Part shown: positions 8,202 to 17,881 of the stretch, piece by piece
Layout: every line of letters begins with the position of its first letter
Position numbering within the stretch: the stretch's first letter is position 1
Origin: CAZTDD01 sp964612675
GTDB taxonomy: Bacteria > Hinthialibacterota > Hinthialibacteria > Hinthialibacterales > JAKPRU01
Assembly: GCA_964612675.1 (NCBI GenBank)
Contig: CAZTDD010000021.1
Location: forward strand, 1-62,257
Direction of reading: 5' to 3'
DNA: 62,257 nucleotides
The notes under the pieces: model-generated
The model's input: only the letters and a program-made list of their open reading frames with translations
What the model was told of the DNA's origin: nothing
Databases searched by the model: none
Position numbers and translations under genes: made by a program

Positions 8202-9761
8202 TCAATCGTTCTCAGTGAGGGTGGGTGGCCGGTAGATAGTGTACTCCTCGGTATGCTCGACAGGCCGCCAGTCGATTGCGTTCAGGGTATCGTCGGCCTG
8301 CTCTGAGTACGCGGCGACCAGGCGGACATTTCTCGCCCGGATGAATTCGGCAAATTCGGAAGGGGGCCGGGAGAACACAGAGGGGTTCCGCTCGTCATTG
8401 AGCAGTTCCATACCGCTGAAGCCGATCCCGCGATCGTAGACCCACTGTTCCCGCAATGGACTGCCTGAAAACAGACGGACAGTATTGAAATTCCAGGGCC
8501 GGATCTCTACAAGGATCTTGCCTTCCTCCGGCAGGTGCTCGGCGACAGCGAGTCCCGCTTTGATATCTTCCTTCGGGATGCCCTCCGGATGGTGTTTAAC
8601 CCGGGGCACTGTAATAAGAAGCGTGGCAAAAACCAGGATCACTGTCCCGGGAAGGAGTGCCCCCCTGACCATTCGCCGCAAGGCAACCGCGGCGAGAGGA
8701 ATTAACAGGAAAACAAGGGGCAGCTGAACGGTACGGAATACGTTATGTGTCGGAATCAGGCCGCGAATTGCGGACCAGATCTGATATGCAAAGAAAAGAA
8801 TGAAGATCCCAACCATCCACACAAGGGGTTTCCTGAGGAATTCCCGTGTCGATTCTCTTCGGCACCATAATAAAACCAGCCCCACCGGAGCCAGGAACGC
8901 CGCGACCGGAGCGATTTGTACGAGGATTTTGGGATATTTGGCAGCCAGGCGAATCGAGGGATCGAAGTAGGTTTCGAGATACTCGGCGGCGTTCTGCACA
9001 AACGCGAGCGGATGCCCGTGACTACGGTATTGATGAAAACACCACGCTGCGACGAAGACGCTGCTGATGCAGATTGTGAGTATTGACAATAAACCCTTCA
9101 TAAATATCCCGCGACGCTTGTCGGTGAAAATCCCAAGAAGGAGCCCGGCGAGCAAAAGAGGGAAGACGATCCACGATTCATAACGCGTGGCGGTTGCGGC
9201 ACAAAGGAACAGACTGCTGAGGAGCAAAGCCGGTATGCCGCCCCTAGTCCAGAACGCCACCGCCGCCGCTACAGCGCAGGTCATGAACAGCAGAAGCGGC
9301 GATTCCGCCAATCCGGAAATGCCGAGCCAAATCAGCTCGGGTTGACACGCGAGAAGCCACACGCCGATGACAGCGGCACCCGTATCCAACGAGCGGCGCA
9401 AAAGAAAATAAAAGATCGGAATCGTTAGCACGCTGCAGAAAAGAGAAAAAAGACTCAGCGCTACACTGGGAGGAACCCCCGCCCCGGTAATCAAGCCGCC
9501 GAGCCAAATCGGCAGCGGCGGCCACCAGAGTGCGGGAAAAAGAGTCGGCTGATGCCAGCAATCGACTGACAGAAGTGCGCGTTCGACCTCGTCCGCCGAA
9601 ATTGCGAAAAACCAATCGCTTCGCCACCATAGCCACAAACTCAGATCCAGCCGGTAGAGCATGGCGAAGAAAACAAAGATGGCGGATGCGGAGGAGGAGA
9701 AGTCCTCCCCACCCCGCATCTCGCTTTCACTAATTGGTTCGGGAATATCAATCGTATCCAT
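8202..9761 (-). CDS. ArnT/GT39-like polytopic glycosyltransferase
   Basis: About 519 residues with many membrane spans and a C-terminal soluble domain, the architecture of GT-C transferases that use a polyprenyl-phosphate sugar. The first periplasmic loop carries the acidic SADEVERALL segment and WWPPLPIWLGG, matching the catalytic loop of the ArnT/PMT superfamily. ATG 9761 is preferred over GTG 9764. It starts 15 bp after the stop of the GH78 rhamnosidase gene, so the two are probably co-transcribed. The GT2 protein at 224-1195 could in principle make its lipid-linked donor; that is inference. Confidence 0.82.
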   Translation of the reverse strand: MDTIDIPEPISESEMRGGEDFSSSASAIFVFFAMLYRLDLSLWLWWRSDWFFAISADEVERALLSVDCWHQPTLFPALWWPPLPIWLGGLITGAGVPPSVALSLFSLFCSVLTIPIFYFLLRRSLDTGAAVIGVWLLACQPELIWLGISGLAESPLLLFMTCAVAAAVAFWTRGGIPALLLSSLFLCAATATRYESWIVFPLLLAGLLLGIFTDKRRGIFMKGLLSILTICISSVFVAAWCFHQYRSHGHPLAFVQNAAEYLETYFDPSIRLAAKYPKILVQIAPVAAFLAPVGLVLLWCRRESTREFLRKPLVWMVGIFILFFAYQIWSAIRGLIPTHNVFRTVQLPLVFLLIPLAAVALRRMVRGALLPGTVILVFATLLITVPRVKHHPEGIPKEDIKAGLAVAEHLPEEGKILVEIRPWNFNTVRLFSGSPLREQWVYDRGIGFSGMELLNDERNPSVFSRPPSEFAEFIRARNVRLVAAYSEQADDTLNAIDWRPVEHTEEYTIYRPPTLTEND

Positions 9762-9776
9762 CACATCTATGCCACA

Positions 9777-12278
9777 TTACTTTTTCGTCGCCTTGATTGT
9801 ATGTTCACCCGGCCTCAGCTTGACAGGAACTGAGAAGCGTATACCGCCCAATTTGTCCTTCCGTTCCGTACAGGTATATTTCTTTTCATTTACCAACACC
9901 TCCGGATGGATATTCAATAACATGACCTCTGCACAGCTTTGCTCCGGTATGTTGAGACGATAAACAATCGTTTCATCGTCTTGCGTAAACGAGGTTTTCA
10001 CTTCTCCCTTTGGAGTCGTGACCGAGATATTCGCCCATTCCAGGTTCGCTGGGGGTTTCGGTGCAAATGCGATCTCGTCCCAGCCGGGCTTTTTCGGTTT
10101 CAAGCCCATCAATTCCCCGGCGACGATAAATATCGGGCAGCTGCTCCATGGATGGCACCAGCTCGTGTTCCATTTTTGGTCCGGCCCCCACGCTTCCATA
10201 CAGGTCGTCGCGCCCGCCTCGAGCATCGTGTACCACGAGTGCTTGTCATGAGACGTGATCAAATCATAAGCGGTTTGCGCCTGGCCCGCGTTGTATAAGC
10301 CTTCCAAAAGAAACGAGGCAAAATACACGCCGCACTGGATGCGCTTTTTCGTTAGAAATTCCACGATCCGTTTGCTACCCGAGCCCGGCTGCAATTCGAA
10401 CATCAATGGCAGCGCATTTGCGTGCAGCGAACTGTGCGAAGAACCTGCTGCGTCGATGAAGAGACCGGTTCCATCCTCTAGCAGAGATTCCCGAGCAGCA
10501 CGCCCTACTCGTTCAGCCTTCGCTTGTGTTTTTTCTGCGTTCTCGGTGTCATTGATGTGATTGTAAAGACGTGCGGAGCTGGAAAGAGCCCCATAGTAGA
10601 AATGATTCAAAACCGTGTTGACTCCTTGAGCGGCACGGTCATAATCATAGTTGTCTCTCAAATTGTCAGGCCAGTCGACCAAATTCCATTTTTCATCGAC
10701 ATTCTCGAGCAGACCGTTTCTATTTTCATACCGAGCAAAATATTCAAGCAGCCCGTCCAGGATGGGTCTCATCGACTTGACGAACTCCAGGTCGCCGCTC
10801 CAGAGGTAATATCGTTCCAAAACAATCGGCCATAATAGAGAATAGTCGGCGATTTCCTGCATATAGTTTCCGGGCGCAACGGCCATAAGGCCCGGGCAGA
10901 TTCTCCCGGAGTGTGCGAAATCCTGAAGCGCCTTTCGCAGGATTTGGATGTCGCCGGTCAAATAGAGATGCGACTGCCCGGTAACATACGCGTCGCCCAG
11001 GTAGCCGCCTTTTTCGCGTGTAGGACAATCCAGATAGGTGTCCTGCGTTCCCTGTTCGACACCGTTTCTGCACAGATTCCAAATTCGGTTGAGCAACTCA
11101 TCTGAACTCTCGAACGAACACGCGTCGTCCGAAAACGGGTAATGCCTATTGAATACCCATACATTCTCCGGATCGAGTTCTTCGGGCCAATTCAGCACTT
11201 CCACGTAGCGAAATCCCTTGTAATCGAAGAATTCGATTCTCTCCTCTTCGCGGCCAGAGAGTGTGCAGAATTCCTGGTAAAGACAACCGGCCCGCATGTC
11301 ATACCGGACTTCGTTCTCGCCGGACAGTTCTTCGCCGTGCCGGATTTCTACAACGTGGTTTTTCGGACCGGTGACTATGAAGCAGGTCGATCCTGTAAGT
11401 TCCGTACCAAAATCGATGAAACACCTGCCCTCTCCTGTCTTCACAACCTTCGCAGGCCATACCTTCTCCAAGGCAAGAGGAGGGGTCTCCTGCGGAACAA
11501 GAGTGTAAAGGCCGGGCACCGGATTCGATGACACATAGGGCTGTGACCATCCGCTGTCGTCGAAGGAAGCGGATTTCCATTCCGGGATGGCCTTATTCAA
11601 ATCGAGATCCTCCGCAAATTGCGTTTTGTAGCCGATAGTGCGGGTTGCGGAATTGATCTCGCTGCGATGATACCGCCACGTATCATCCGAACCGATGATC
11701 TCGCTTTGACCGTCTCGATAAAGAACTTCCAGCTGAGCAAGCAGGCCTTGTTGATTATCCCCGCTTGCCCAGACACGGTTTACCAATCCCTGATAGTAAA
11801 CATGAACCGCCAGACAATTTCGATCGCCTGGAATCATCTCATCTGTTACATCCCATCCATTGTATGGATAGGCAAATAAATAGGCGGGAGCCGGCCCGAG
11901 ACCGATATATTGTTCATTCACATATAATTTGTACATATCATCGGCAGTAATAAAGAGTTTCGCGCTCGCGATATCTTCATTTCGCAGTCGGAATGTTTTT
12001 CGATAAAGTGTATGAATGTCGCGGGGGTCGTTTTCGTCGGTCTGAACAGGAACCTTATCGTCCTCTTTGCGCAGAAAATGATAATAGGGCTCAAGTCGAA
12101 AGAGGGGATCTTGAATCCAGCGGGCGTTCCAGACGACGGGATGTTCTGAGTTCGTCAGGTCGAGTGGATCGCTACCGATCTGCAAACGTTTGGGACTTTC
12201 AGCGGATATCGGTGTATGTAAACAGAAGAGAAAAATAGAAGTCAAGAATATGATTTGATACGAAAAGTATTTTTGCAT
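9777..12278 (-). CDS. GH78 family alpha-L-rhamnosidase
   Basis: An 833-residue secreted glycoside hydrolase. Residues 1-26 are a signal peptide ending in ISAES. Beta-sandwich N-domains (YRKTFRLRNEDI, LFITADDMYKLYVNEQYIG) precede the (alpha/alpha)6 barrel. The motif LDCPTREKGGYLGD corresponds to the conserved catalytic segment of GH78, with Glu in REK as the likely general acid. MFELQPG, then TTCMEAWGPDQKWNTSWCHPW and the C-terminal all-beta domain complete the usual order. GGGAG lies 8 bp before ATG 12278. It removes terminal rhamnose from plant or bacterial glycans, in line with the neighbouring acetylesterase. Confidence 0.88.
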   Translation of the reverse strand: MQKYFSYQIIFLTSIFLFCLHTPISAESPKRLQIGSDPLDLTNSEHPVVWNARWIQDPLFRLEPYYHFLRKEDDKVPVQTDENDPRDIHTLYRKTFRLRNEDIASAKLFITADDMYKLYVNEQYIGLGPAPAYLFAYPYNGWDVTDEMIPGDRNCLAVHVYYQGLVNRVWASGDNQQGLLAQLEVLYRDGQSEIIGSDDTWRYHRSEINSATRTIGYKTQFAEDLDLNKAIPEWKSASFDDSGWSQPYVSSNPVPGLYTLVPQETPPLALEKVWPAKVVKTGEGRCFIDFGTELTGSTCFIVTGPKNHVVEIRHGEELSGENEVRYDMRAGCLYQEFCTLSGREEERIEFFDYKGFRYVEVLNWPEELDPENVWVFNRHYPFSDDACSFESSDELLNRIWNLCRNGVEQGTQDTYLDCPTREKGGYLGDAYVTGQSHLYLTGDIQILRKALQDFAHSGRICPGLMAVAPGNYMQEIADYSLLWPIVLERYYLWSGDLEFVKSMRPILDGLLEYFARYENRNGLLENVDEKWNLVDWPDNLRDNYDYDRAAQGVNTVLNHFYYGALSSSARLYNHINDTENAEKTQAKAERVGRAARESLLEDGTGLFIDAAGSSHSSLHANALPLMFELQPGSGSKRIVEFLTKKRIQCGVYFASFLLEGLYNAGQAQTAYDLITSHDKHSWYTMLEAGATTCMEAWGPDQKWNTSWCHPWSSCPIFIVAGELMGLKPKKPGWDEIAFAPKPPANLEWANISVTTPKGEVKTSFTQDDETIVYRLNIPEQSCAEVMLLNIHPEVLVNEKKYTCTERKDKLGGIRFSVPVKLRPGEHTIKATKK

Positions 12279-12423
12279 GTTATACTCCCTTTTTCTGCTG
12301 GTTGCTCTCCTTGACCGCAGGTTTGTAACATAAGACTGGACTTGTTGCTAAGCCAAACCACACGTCCATTTTTCGTGTTCTCGTGCTGCTTCGTGTCTTC
12401 GTGATTCAATATCCGCACGGGCA

Positions 12424-12561
12424 ATATCGTTACGTTAACAGAATACTGAGCGGTTTGCCGGGAGGGCGAGGCTCCCGCCGAGCCGAGGACTAGAAAGAAT
12501 TCGGCTCACCAGGAGGTTCGCCCTCCCTTCGCTCCTTTTCGGGAGCTTCACTTAATGATAT
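12424..12561. repeat. 138-bp palindromic element, family A, copy 1
   Basis: The ends are near-inverted (ATATCGTT at 12424, AATGATAT at 12554). Inside are the arms GGGAGGGCGAGGCTCCCGCC and its imperfect complement ending CGCCCTCCC. It sits in the 300-bp gap between the acetylesterase and rhamnosidase genes. Other full copies are at 29641-29778 and 56391-56523. Confidence 0.85.
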
Positions 12562-12578
12562 GGTCCCACGCGTTATCT

Positions 12579-13418
12579 TCACCGGAAATCGCGATATCGG
12601 TCCGTGCCTGACTCGATGAACGGGAAAATCGCCTCCGCGAAACGCTTCCCCAGCTCGATTTGACCCTGGGTATCATAGTGTAAATCGTCGTCCCATTTGC
12701 TCAGATCGTCCGTATCGACCATTTTGATGTGCGACATTTTCTCGGGTAGGATTCGTTGTGCCTCACGGACCTCTCCGGCAGCAGGATAATTCTCGGGAGG
12801 CGGATTTACGATACCGTATACAAAAGGCAAGGATCGAGCGCCGAGATCTTCACGGATTCGCTCGATAAACGACCGGAAATTCTTTTCGTAAATCGTACCT
12901 GCCGCAGGAAACCGGGCGTCCCGTTCGCCCTGCATCCAGAGCACACCCATGAACTTCGTTTGTCGCCCTTCCGTGCATCGCTGAACATACCGCATCAGGT
13001 TCTCATATAACCTTCCGGCGCTCACATTATCGGTCAGCGCCGCGTCCTCTCTTTTCCAATCGGGAGCCCATGCGAAAAGAGAAGTTCCTCCGGAAGCGTA
13101 TTTGATCAGGAGGATTCTCTGCTTCGGGAACGCTTTGCCCATTTCGTGGGCGAACGTTAACTCAGGACCGAATGTCGACTGTCTTGCAAACTCGGTTGTG
13201 CGGCCTGAGACACAGAGTTCTACATTTTCGGGCGTGGCTTTGAGTTCATCGGAGAGTTCGCTGGTTTTGCCTTGTCCGACCATGTTCGACTGACCGGAAA
13301 GAACAAACACCCAGGTAGGCGACTCCGCGGTCGTTGCGTGCATACAACCGACAGTCAGGAGAACGCCAACCACACACACAGCTACATTCATCTTTGTTGT
13401 TTTGCATTGTAAACACAT
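12579..13418 (-). CDS. SASA-domain carbohydrate acetylesterase, lipoprotein
   Basis: A 279-residue SGNH-type esterase of the sialate O-acetylesterase/CE6-like family. The N-terminus has a lipobox (LLTVGC), so the protein is likely membrane-anchored. The signature LSGQSNMVGQG holds the nucleophile Ser. GVLWMQGERDA is the oxyanion-side block, and DDDLHYD near the C-terminus supplies the Asp-x-x-His pair. AGGAGAG lies six bases before ATG 13418, which favours that start over the ATG at 13391. It follows the DUF6259-like gene by 31 bp. It would remove acetyl groups from polysaccharide before glycosidases act. Confidence 0.88.
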   Translation of the reverse strand: MCLQCKTTKMNVAVCVVGVLLTVGCMHATTAESPTWVFVLSGQSNMVGQGKTSELSDELKATPENVELCVSGRTTEFARQSTFGPELTFAHEMGKAFPKQRILLIKYASGGTSLFAWAPDWKREDAALTDNVSAGRLYENLMRYVQRCTEGRQTKFMGVLWMQGERDARFPAAGTIYEKNFRSFIERIREDLGARSLPFVYGIVNPPPENYPAAGEVREAQRILPEKMSHIKMVDTDDLSKWDDDLHYDTQGQIELGKRFAEAIFPFIESGTDRYRDFR

Positions 13419-13449
13419 TGCTTTCTCTCCTGTGAGGACGATAGACCTA

Positions 13450-16400
13450 TCATTCCGGCCGTGTAACCAAAAAGCAACCGACTCCGTGCGGAGCGAGGGT
13501 CTTCACACGTACTGTACCGGTCTTTTTGGAAAGCGTGGCGTCGGTATCGAATCTTCCAAGAAGACTCACCAACTCTTCATTTGACGCGAGAGTGATATCC
13601 AACAGAGATCCGCCAATTGAATAAGGCAAGGAGTTGTACACCGTATAGATTCGTGCGGACGATTCTGCTCCGAAGCGATTCGCATGGACGCCTTCCACGT
13701 TTGTTGGTATGAGCGGTTCGCAATGCGTTGACGTAAAGAGATCGGAATACCGGTCATAAATCGGGCGTGTCTGCCGGACAAACTCGCGGAAGCTGGCGCT
13801 GTACCAGGATTCGGCACGGCCTTTCAGCCAGGTCGCGTGACCGTGGAAAAACGCCAGTTTTGTGTCCTCCTCGCTGGCGGCACGCGGATGGATACCGGGA
13901 ATAAACAGTTCGATGATCTTGAACTCGGGGAAGGCATAACGAAACAGATTGAGTTTCGTTGGATGCGTGTTTTGATTTGCACGGTACATTCCATAACAAA
14001 ACGCCGCATCCACCAGCTGTGCTGTCAGGTCGCACGGTACTTCCTCGGTATATAGCGCCACGTGCGGAGACGACTCCTCCAGCGCAGTTCGAATCGCCGA
14101 CAGCATAGCATGTTCGCCGATCAACGGCGGTTGTCCGGGACGATGGTTATGGTCAGGGTTATAGCACGCCTTCCCACGGTCGGCGAAACCATATTCATCC
14201 ACATATAGCGCGTGCGCACCTGTCTCCTCCGCTACACGCTTGTATGTTTGTGAAAAGTAATTTCGCCATTCCTCGACTGCGGGGCACATAAACATCTCAC
14301 GATTGCCAGGCCAAAACTTCTTTTCTCCGTTCTTGTCGACAATCTGCCACGCGTTGCCCACGTCTTCAATAATTCGGCTGCGCTCGTCAACCAGATATCC
14401 TTCCAGGTACAGGCCGGTCCGGACACCGTGTTTCATTGCCTCGTGCGTTTCTTTTTTCAAATTGGCCGCACCGCCAAGTTCGGAACAACTGTAATCGCCC
14501 ACGCGGCCCCGTTCTTCCGAGTAAGCCCAACCGGAAATATCGATCATGTCGATACCGTCGAAGGATTCGATACTCTCACGAATCAATTCGGAAAATGTAT
14601 ATTGATTGGTTTCTTCGTCGAATAAATAGCCTGTTCCTCCGAGCGGATAATCTCGACGGCAAATCCAGACATTCTGCATCCATTCCCGGATCTGATCGTC
14701 TTCCTTATTCCATTCTGTTGTCCACGCCCGATACGCCGCGAGCGCTTCATGCCAATCGTTGGTGTGACCTCCAAGAACCGTCGGGGCCGATGTCCATGTG
14801 TCGCCCGGTTCCAAACGGATCGACATGTGGTGTCCATACGTTACACGCAAGTCGGTACCGACGGAGTGTTTTTGTATCGCGTATCGTTTGTCGCGAACAT
14901 GGAGGTCTTTTGTAAGAAGGTACATCCCGCCGCGAACTCCTGAGAAAATATCCATAAACTGCAGCGGAAATCGACCGCTGTAATCTTGCTGCAAATCCGC
15001 CGGCTCGGATGAAATAACCGCCGACTGAAGCGGAAAACAATACATGTCTCCTTCCAGCGAACGCGAAAGCCTCAGGCAGCGCAGATCGGGTACACTTACG
15101 CGGATCTCTTGCGGGTTCGGGGCGGTATTCACTACTTGCAAAGTGAACTGAATACCGTCCTCTTCTGTTCGAAGCTCGCTTCTTAATTTGAGCGGGACTT
15201 CACCGTTCTTATGAGAAAAAGAGACTCTGTCCGGATGGATCGAGCCATCGGGTATCGAGCTATCGAAAGAATAAGACGGAAATTCCCGACCACCCAGTTC
15301 GACGGTGAAGATTCGCCGGTCGGTTGCCGCGCGAACAAGAGACTCTGCGTACGAGGAGTGAGATAACTCCACGATCTGAAAGTCTCCTGTTCTTGGTAGG
15401 GTGAGAGTTAATGTGCCGCTCTGAAGAACGACTGTTTCTCTATTCAGCGACACATCGCACGAGGTCTGTTTTTGTGTCTTGGATTCTCGCTTTTTTGCAG
15501 AGGGATTCCGAACAGGAGAGGGATCCGGCGCGATGCGTTCCCCGTGACGGTGGAGGGAAAGACCTATCAAAGAAAGCTGTCCATAGGACATTTCTTCTTG
15601 AATGGTGAGAGACGCGAGTGTCTTACTTGGATTGCAGGGAACAACATAGGCCGAAATGCCTTCATCGACACGGAACTCCTTTTCGTCGATTTTGTAAGGG
15701 AAAGACTGAAATATCGAACCGTCCTCATATTGGATATTCACCAATAACCGTTCCGGTTCACGTGTTGTGGTCCGCTTCGCAAATCGCCAGGCGCTGTCGG
15801 TTCCGTACAGACGGCAACCGAGCAAGAGGGCGATTTCAGAAGCAGCCCCGTCAAGATGAATTTGTATACTTCCTTCGTTTTGGAGTGAGGTAGTTGGGAA
15901 AGCGCCATTAAAATGAAAAGGAAGTGCATTGATGAAATAATCACGACCGGCTTGAAGAGAAGGAATAATTGAAAAGACTTGACTAAGAGTCGAGCTGGAA
16001 TCGGCTCGTTCCAGTTCAACAGTTTCCCACTTTTTCGACTGGTGTGGCGGAATTATCTGTGAAAGGTCTATATTGGTCGGAATCGGCTCAAAATCCGGAT
16101 TCTCGAATGTAAGATTTCGGATTTCGAGTTCAGCGCTTTTCTCTGGACGGATCGTCAAAACAAACTGGTCGATTTGATGAGTGTCGAGCAATCGACTCAG
16201 GTCGAGAGAGACGTCGTGCCACTTTCCGTCGGGGATCAACTCTTCCCCCGCCAGCAGGCTTGCGTCTCCGCGAACCGCCAAAGGATTCTCGGGATTATCT
16301 GCACCGGGCGTTACAGGACCCGTCGCACCGGACCGAACAAAAAGAGCCGGTTCCGATTGGCTCCATTCCCCGGTCGCGCGATATTGAAACGAACAGACAC

Positions 16401-16635
16401 GGAATGGATCGATCCAAATCGGCTCGACGGTCAAAGTCCACCGTGCATGGGAACCTCCCGTTCGGAAAAACCTCGTGTCGTGCTGTTCCCCCTGGATTGC
16501 GTCATCAGCTGCCTCGACGAGTTTCCAAGGAGTAGACGGGTTGAGCGTCCATCCAACCGCAAAAGGATTCTCGGCACAAAAGCCGCTGCACGAAAAGAGA
16601 AGAAGACACAGAGTCAGAACTGTTTTTTCTTTCAT
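13450..16635 (-). CDS. Large secreted carbohydrate-active protein, DUF6259-like
   Basis: A 1061-residue exported protein with a clear signal peptide (residues 1-21, cleavage near GFCAEN). The first 350 residues are beta-rich and resemble carbohydrate-binding modules. The centre has a TIM-barrel-like run: IDMIDISGWAY, GVRTGLYLEGYLVD, HALYVDEYGFADRG and HVALYTEEVP. These are strand-end acidic residues that could serve as catalytic groups. The C-terminus is an all-beta domain. I believe this is the DUF6259 glycosidase-like family, but the identification is from memory. It heads the minus-strand run with the acetylesterase and rhamnosidase. Confidence 0.6.
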   Translation of the reverse strand: MKEKTVLTLCLLLFSCSGFCAENPFAVGWTLNPSTPWKLVEAADDAIQGEQHDTRFFRTGGSHARWTLTVEPIWIDPFRVCSFQYRATGEWSQSEPALFVRSGATGPVTPGADNPENPLAVRGDASLLAGEELIPDGKWHDVSLDLSRLLDTHQIDQFVLTIRPEKSAELEIRNLTFENPDFEPIPTNIDLSQIIPPHQSKKWETVELERADSSSTLSQVFSIIPSLQAGRDYFINALPFHFNGAFPTTSLQNEGSIQIHLDGAASEIALLLGCRLYGTDSAWRFAKRTTTREPERLLVNIQYEDGSIFQSFPYKIDEKEFRVDEGISAYVVPCNPSKTLASLTIQEEMSYGQLSLIGLSLHRHGERIAPDPSPVRNPSAKKRESKTQKQTSCDVSLNRETVVLQSGTLTLTLPRTGDFQIVELSHSSYAESLVRAATDRRIFTVELGGREFPSYSFDSSIPDGSIHPDRVSFSHKNGEVPLKLRSELRTEEDGIQFTLQVVNTAPNPQEIRVSVPDLRCLRLSRSLEGDMYCFPLQSAVISSEPADLQQDYSGRFPLQFMDIFSGVRGGMYLLTKDLHVRDKRYAIQKHSVGTDLRVTYGHHMSIRLEPGDTWTSAPTVLGGHTNDWHEALAAYRAWTTEWNKEDDQIREWMQNVWICRRDYPLGGTGYLFDEETNQYTFSELIRESIESFDGIDMIDISGWAYSEERGRVGDYSCSELGGAANLKKETHEAMKHGVRTGLYLEGYLVDERSRIIEDVGNAWQIVDKNGEKKFWPGNREMFMCPAVEEWRNYFSQTYKRVAEETGAHALYVDEYGFADRGKACYNPDHNHRPGQPPLIGEHAMLSAIRTALEESSPHVALYTEEVPCDLTAQLVDAAFCYGMYRANQNTHPTKLNLFRYAFPEFKIIELFIPGIHPRAASEEDTKLAFFHGHATWLKGRAESWYSASFREFVRQTRPIYDRYSDLFTSTHCEPLIPTNVEGVHANRFGAESSARIYTVYNSLPYSIGGSLLDITLASNEELVSLLGRFDTDATLSKKTGTVRVKTLAPHGVGCFLVTRPE

Positions 16636-16854
16636 TCGTTTTGTTTCTAGCGAATGTTTTGGATTCCTTCAAAGAATACTACGGTACTCTATCCTTGGCG
16701 GGAGTACAACCTGTCGCGCCGCTCTGGAGAGTATGATCTCAAAGTGCTTGCATGAAGAATGACATTTTGGGGATAGAGAGAGCGGCGGACCTAATAAGGG
16801 CCTTTTTGAAATCATCGTTGATCACGTACATGCAAGGCAAGGGGTATTGCGATT

Positions 16855-17310
16855 CTAATCTTGCCGTTTCCCCAAGCCCCACCCACCGATGAAACCGCCT
16901 ATTAAACCACCCAGGCCGGTCAACACGGGAACGAGAATCTCTGGTCTGTCCCGAAAGAGAATCAAAACAAGTACAGTTAGGACGACAATCAGAAGGAAAG
17001 CCGAGAAGCAATAGGCTCGACCTGACTTTCTCTCGGCAAAGTCGTTCTCCTGCGAGCGTTTATGCAGATCATATTGACGTTCGTCGTGCTTCGATGCGAG
17101 ATCTAAGACTTGTGAAATGTGCTCGGTTGTCATTCTATGGTAGAGAGGATTACCGACGGAGCTCATTTCCATGGCCATCATCTCTACCAGCTTCTCGGGG
17201 CTTTTCCTCGCCAGCTTTTCGGCCGCCGATTTCGCCTCCTCAGGTAGACTGCTTTCCTTGCCTTCGAATGAATCGAATTGATTATCCCCAGTCTCAGTAT
17301 TCTCGTTCAT
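16855..17310 (-). CDS. DUF2335-like membrane protein
   Basis: A 151-residue protein. The N-terminal half is acidic and helical. MTTEHISQVLDLA is the conserved block I associate with DUF2335. Two membrane segments follow: one starts FSAFLLIVVLTVLVLILF, the other is Gly-rich (LTGLGGLIGGFIGGWGLG). It ends in a Lys/Arg tail. The start overlaps the upstream gene's stop by four bases (17307-17310), so the two are translated together. Function unknown. Confidence 0.65.
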   Translation of the reverse strand: MNENTETGDNQFDSFEGKESSLPEEAKSAAEKLARKSPEKLVEMMAMEMSSVGNPLYHRMTTEHISQVLDLASKHDERQYDLHKRSQENDFAERKSGRAYCFSAFLLIVVLTVLVLILFRDRPEILVPVLTGLGGLIGGFIGGWGLGKRQD

Positions 17311-17750
17311 TCCGTTCTCTCTGTGAGTCTTCTGAGCGAGAACGTCTCAGCGGATCTCGTCTCGAAGATATCTTGAAGAATCTCAACGACATTATGCTCG
17401 ACAAACTTAGACGCAATATACATGGCTAAAGCGTTTGCCTCTGACTCTGTTAGGATACCTTCTTTTTCCGCCTCTAAGACGGACGAAAGAGAGTTGCGTA
17501 CGGTTTCGAGGTACCGGCTCCTGGAAACGCGTGAAGGTTGTTGTGGTGAGAGAGAAGAAATCAGAGAATCTACGAGTTGGGCAGAGGTCCCTTCAACTTC
17601 GCTTTCTGCATCACATTCAGGCTCAGCGTTTTTCTTGCTGCTGGAAGAGAGCGCAGAAAACGAAGACAAAATACTCAAGGGACGTCTGACAGTCCTTTGC
17701 GTACTCTCGTATGAAGATTTCAATCTATGGTTCATGGGGTACCCCGTCAC
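17307..17750 (-). CDS. Hypothetical protein paired with a DUF2335-like gene
   Basis: A 147-residue soluble protein that I do not recognise. The first half is Ser-rich and probably disordered. The second half (from RSRYLETVRNSLSSV to the end) is helical, with EKEGILTESEANALAMYIAS looking like a small helical domain. The frame opens at GTG 17750; ATG 17735 is an alternative start. It overlaps the DUF2335-like gene by four bases. A promoter lies upstream at 17833-17862. Confidence 0.6.
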   Translation of the reverse strand: MTGYPMNHRLKSSYESTQRTVRRPLSILSSFSALSSSSKKNAEPECDAESEVEGTSAQLVDSLISSLSPQQPSRVSRSRYLETVRNSLSSVLEAEKEGILTESEANALAMYIASKFVEHNVVEILQDIFETRSAETFSLRRLTERTE

Positions 17751-17832
17751 AATCCTCTTTCAACCTTGTTACCGGAGTATAGCCTTCGACCAAGACATCA
17801 TCCAGCAAATGGCAATTCCAACGACAAGTCTA

Positions 17833-17862
17833 AATGTACCTAAAGCAACTGTATCTTGTCAA
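17833..17862 (-). promoter_or_regulatory. Sigma70-like promoter for the DUF2335 pair
   Basis: On the minus strand TTGACA (17862-17857) is followed after 18 bp by TACATT (17838-17833). It lies about 85 bp upstream of the first gene of the pair. Confidence 0.5.
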
Positions 17863-17881
17863 CAAGCAATGTCGACGAGAG

